In this document: positions 62,457-64,000 of the stretch, piece by piece | How positions within the stretch are numbered: the stretch's first letter is position 1 | How the letters are laid out: the number at the start of each line of letters is the position of its first letter | Assembly (NCBI GenBank): GCA_013396655.1 | Contig: WBMV01004889.1 | Span: 1 to 64,000, forward strand | Length of the DNA: 64,000 nt | Direction: 5' to 3' | DNA from: Campylorhamphus procurvoides | Lineage: Eukaryota > Chordata > Aves > Passeriformes > Dendrocolaptidae | Program-made: the position numbers and the translations under genes | The notes under the pieces: generated by a model | Databases searched by the model: none | What the model saw: only the letters and a program-made list of their open reading frames with translations | Told to the model about the DNA's origin: nothing

Positions 62457-64000
62457 GCACTGCAACTTAATCATATGCCTTGCTTAACTATTTTATAAAA
62501 TAATTTTCATAAAATCCTGGTTCTTGATTGATGCCTGCATGCAGAAAAAAAGAGCTGATTAAGCAGCAGAAAGGTCAGTGTAATTTTAATCTGGTTTTGG
62601 ATGAGGTTGGGACTGGTGTTCTATACTGAACTCTTTCCATTCAATCTTAGTCCCTTACACTATAGTTAATTCCTGGCAGAATATCTTCACTCATGTCTCT
62701 GTCTCAAAAATAGTTGGAAAGTTTTAGCTTATGTAGCAAGCTAACAAGAGTGCCAGACCCCATGGCTGCGCACTATCATACTTACTTGCACTACTTAGAA
62801 ATTTAACAGGTCACAGTTGAAATATCTCACTGAGCCTTCACCAAAAGCCTCTATAGTTTTCCTGCTGTGACTCTTGATGGGCTGGTAAAGATCTAAGCTG
62901 GTGTCCTTTCTTAGTTTGAACAGTTTTCAGATTTGTTCTGACAATCATATTTGTCCTACTGGGTAAACTGAGGCATAAATCTGGGAAAACCTTTTACACA
63001 AAAGGTCATTTTCTCCCCGTTAGAAAAGATTACTTGAGAGTATGTCATGTTCTCCCAGCAGGTACTGTCAAAGGACGATGTCTGTGTCTTCACTGTAGGC
63101 ACAAAATACAATGTTAAACCACAGCTGCCTGAAAGCTTAGGCTAAGGAAAGGGAAAATAATCACAAAGTGCCTTTTTAAATGCTGCACTGGTACTTGCTG
63201 GAAATCAAAGAACAACCCTGTCCTGCGGAGCTGACATTTGAGGGGGATGTTTTGGTAATAGTTTTCGGTGGTTTTTAAGGTGAGAAAATGCCGTTCTCTG
63301 CCCTGTTGGTGTGTTTTCTACCTACCTGCCCATTCTCATCCTGCCCACCTGTTTCTGAGCCCTTATGCTGAGAGCTCACATTTGCAAAACACATTTGGGT
63401 ATCTAACTTGAGGTATTTTTTCAAGTGGTCTGCAATTTAAGATGTTCTCAGAAAGGCAAACCTTTTCAATTTGATAAGCGTCGTTTGACTATAGGGTGGC
63501 AGTACCACCTGGGGTGAATTTTCTTCTTCCACCTCCACCACCTTATTTTAAACTCTGGCACTCAAATTTCTCTTATCCTTTCCCCTAGCATCTCCATATT
63601 TCAATATGCAGTAGAGCCATGTAAGCAGTGTATTGGCTAGGCAGAAATTTTTTCCCTGGGCTATAGTTGTAGGTGTAATAACTTGTAATAACTCTTATTT
63701 CCTTGCCCAAAATGGGGAATCTGAAGCTCTCTGCACTGTGACTGATGCTTGTCTTCAAAAGTTACATCAACTTGGGAGTAAACGTGACATTAGAAAGAAA
63801 GAAACAGGGAGATAACATCCCCAGTAAGCAGTCAGTGCTGCTGCTGCCTCCACATCCCTGGGGTACATTCTCCTTATCACTAATGCAAAACCTGCCTGCT
63901 CTGAAAATGCAATTGCTGTAGTTGTGTTAAACATAGGGGCTCAGAACACCTTGTTTTCCTGCTAACTGAACATGCACACTTACTGAGTTCGTGATCATTT
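62457..64000. other. Unique non-coding sequence to the window end
   Basis: No gene or recognised repeat. The frame 63633-63815 is short and has no domain. The last 200 bases contain a small CTG-rich patch (GTGCTGCTGCTGCC near 63835). Confidence 0.65.

Noticed and set aside
1..64000. CRISPR arrays, tRNA or rRNA genes, and retroviral LTR pairs
   Set aside because: No regularly spaced direct repeats, no tRNA B-box (GGTTCGAATCC-type) with a matching A-box, no rRNA-like segments and no paired TG...CA long terminal repeats were seen.

Overview
The window looks like ordinary non-coding nuclear DNA from a bird. The base composition is AT-rich, CpG is scarce, poly(A)/poly(T) runs and short microsatellites are common, and no long open frame resembles a protein family I know. 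The best evidence for a bird is several decayed pieces of CR1 (chicken repeat 1) LINEs. At least four are cut at the 5' side and reach the CR1 3' end, two of them with ATTCTATG- or GATTCTGT-like termini typical of avian copies. The species and chromosome cannot be determined from the sequence.

Layout. 1-690 is unique sequence. 660-1550 is an old CR1 copy on the + strand. 1551-8554 is unique sequence with two strand-asymmetric low-complexity tracts. 8555-9283 is a second + strand CR1. 9284-20600 is a long unique stretch. 20600-20750 holds a probable fossil of a LINE reverse transcriptase (L2/CR1 superfamily). 22160-22450 resembles a terminal exon, with an acceptor site, a short biased frame and AATAAA. 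25857-25898 is a palindromic CA/TA/TG microsatellite. 26516-26700 has a promoter-like arrangement. 28577-28710 is the largest T/G tract. 32510-32800 is a GC-richer island. 37712-37748 is a 12-bp tandem duplication inside a hairpin. 41042-41211 is a minus-strand CR1 tail. 43727-44443 is a T/G tract followed by a CR1. 47455-48060 is a very decayed CR1. 49288-49335 resembles a fragment of an amniote-wide repeat. 62150-62456 is a GC-richer segment with an inverted repeat and AATAAA.

No protein-coding gene, tRNA, rRNA, CRISPR array or intact transposon can be supported. The window is best read as an intergenic region or a large intron. The exon-like and promoter-like items are hypotheses that rest on local signals only, and none of them form a gene together. 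I did not find a convincing new biological system. The points most worth a second look are the reverse-transcriptase fossil, the terminal-exon candidate at 22160, the TATA/initiator/AP-1 cluster at 26516 and the recurring T/G (or A/C) tracts.
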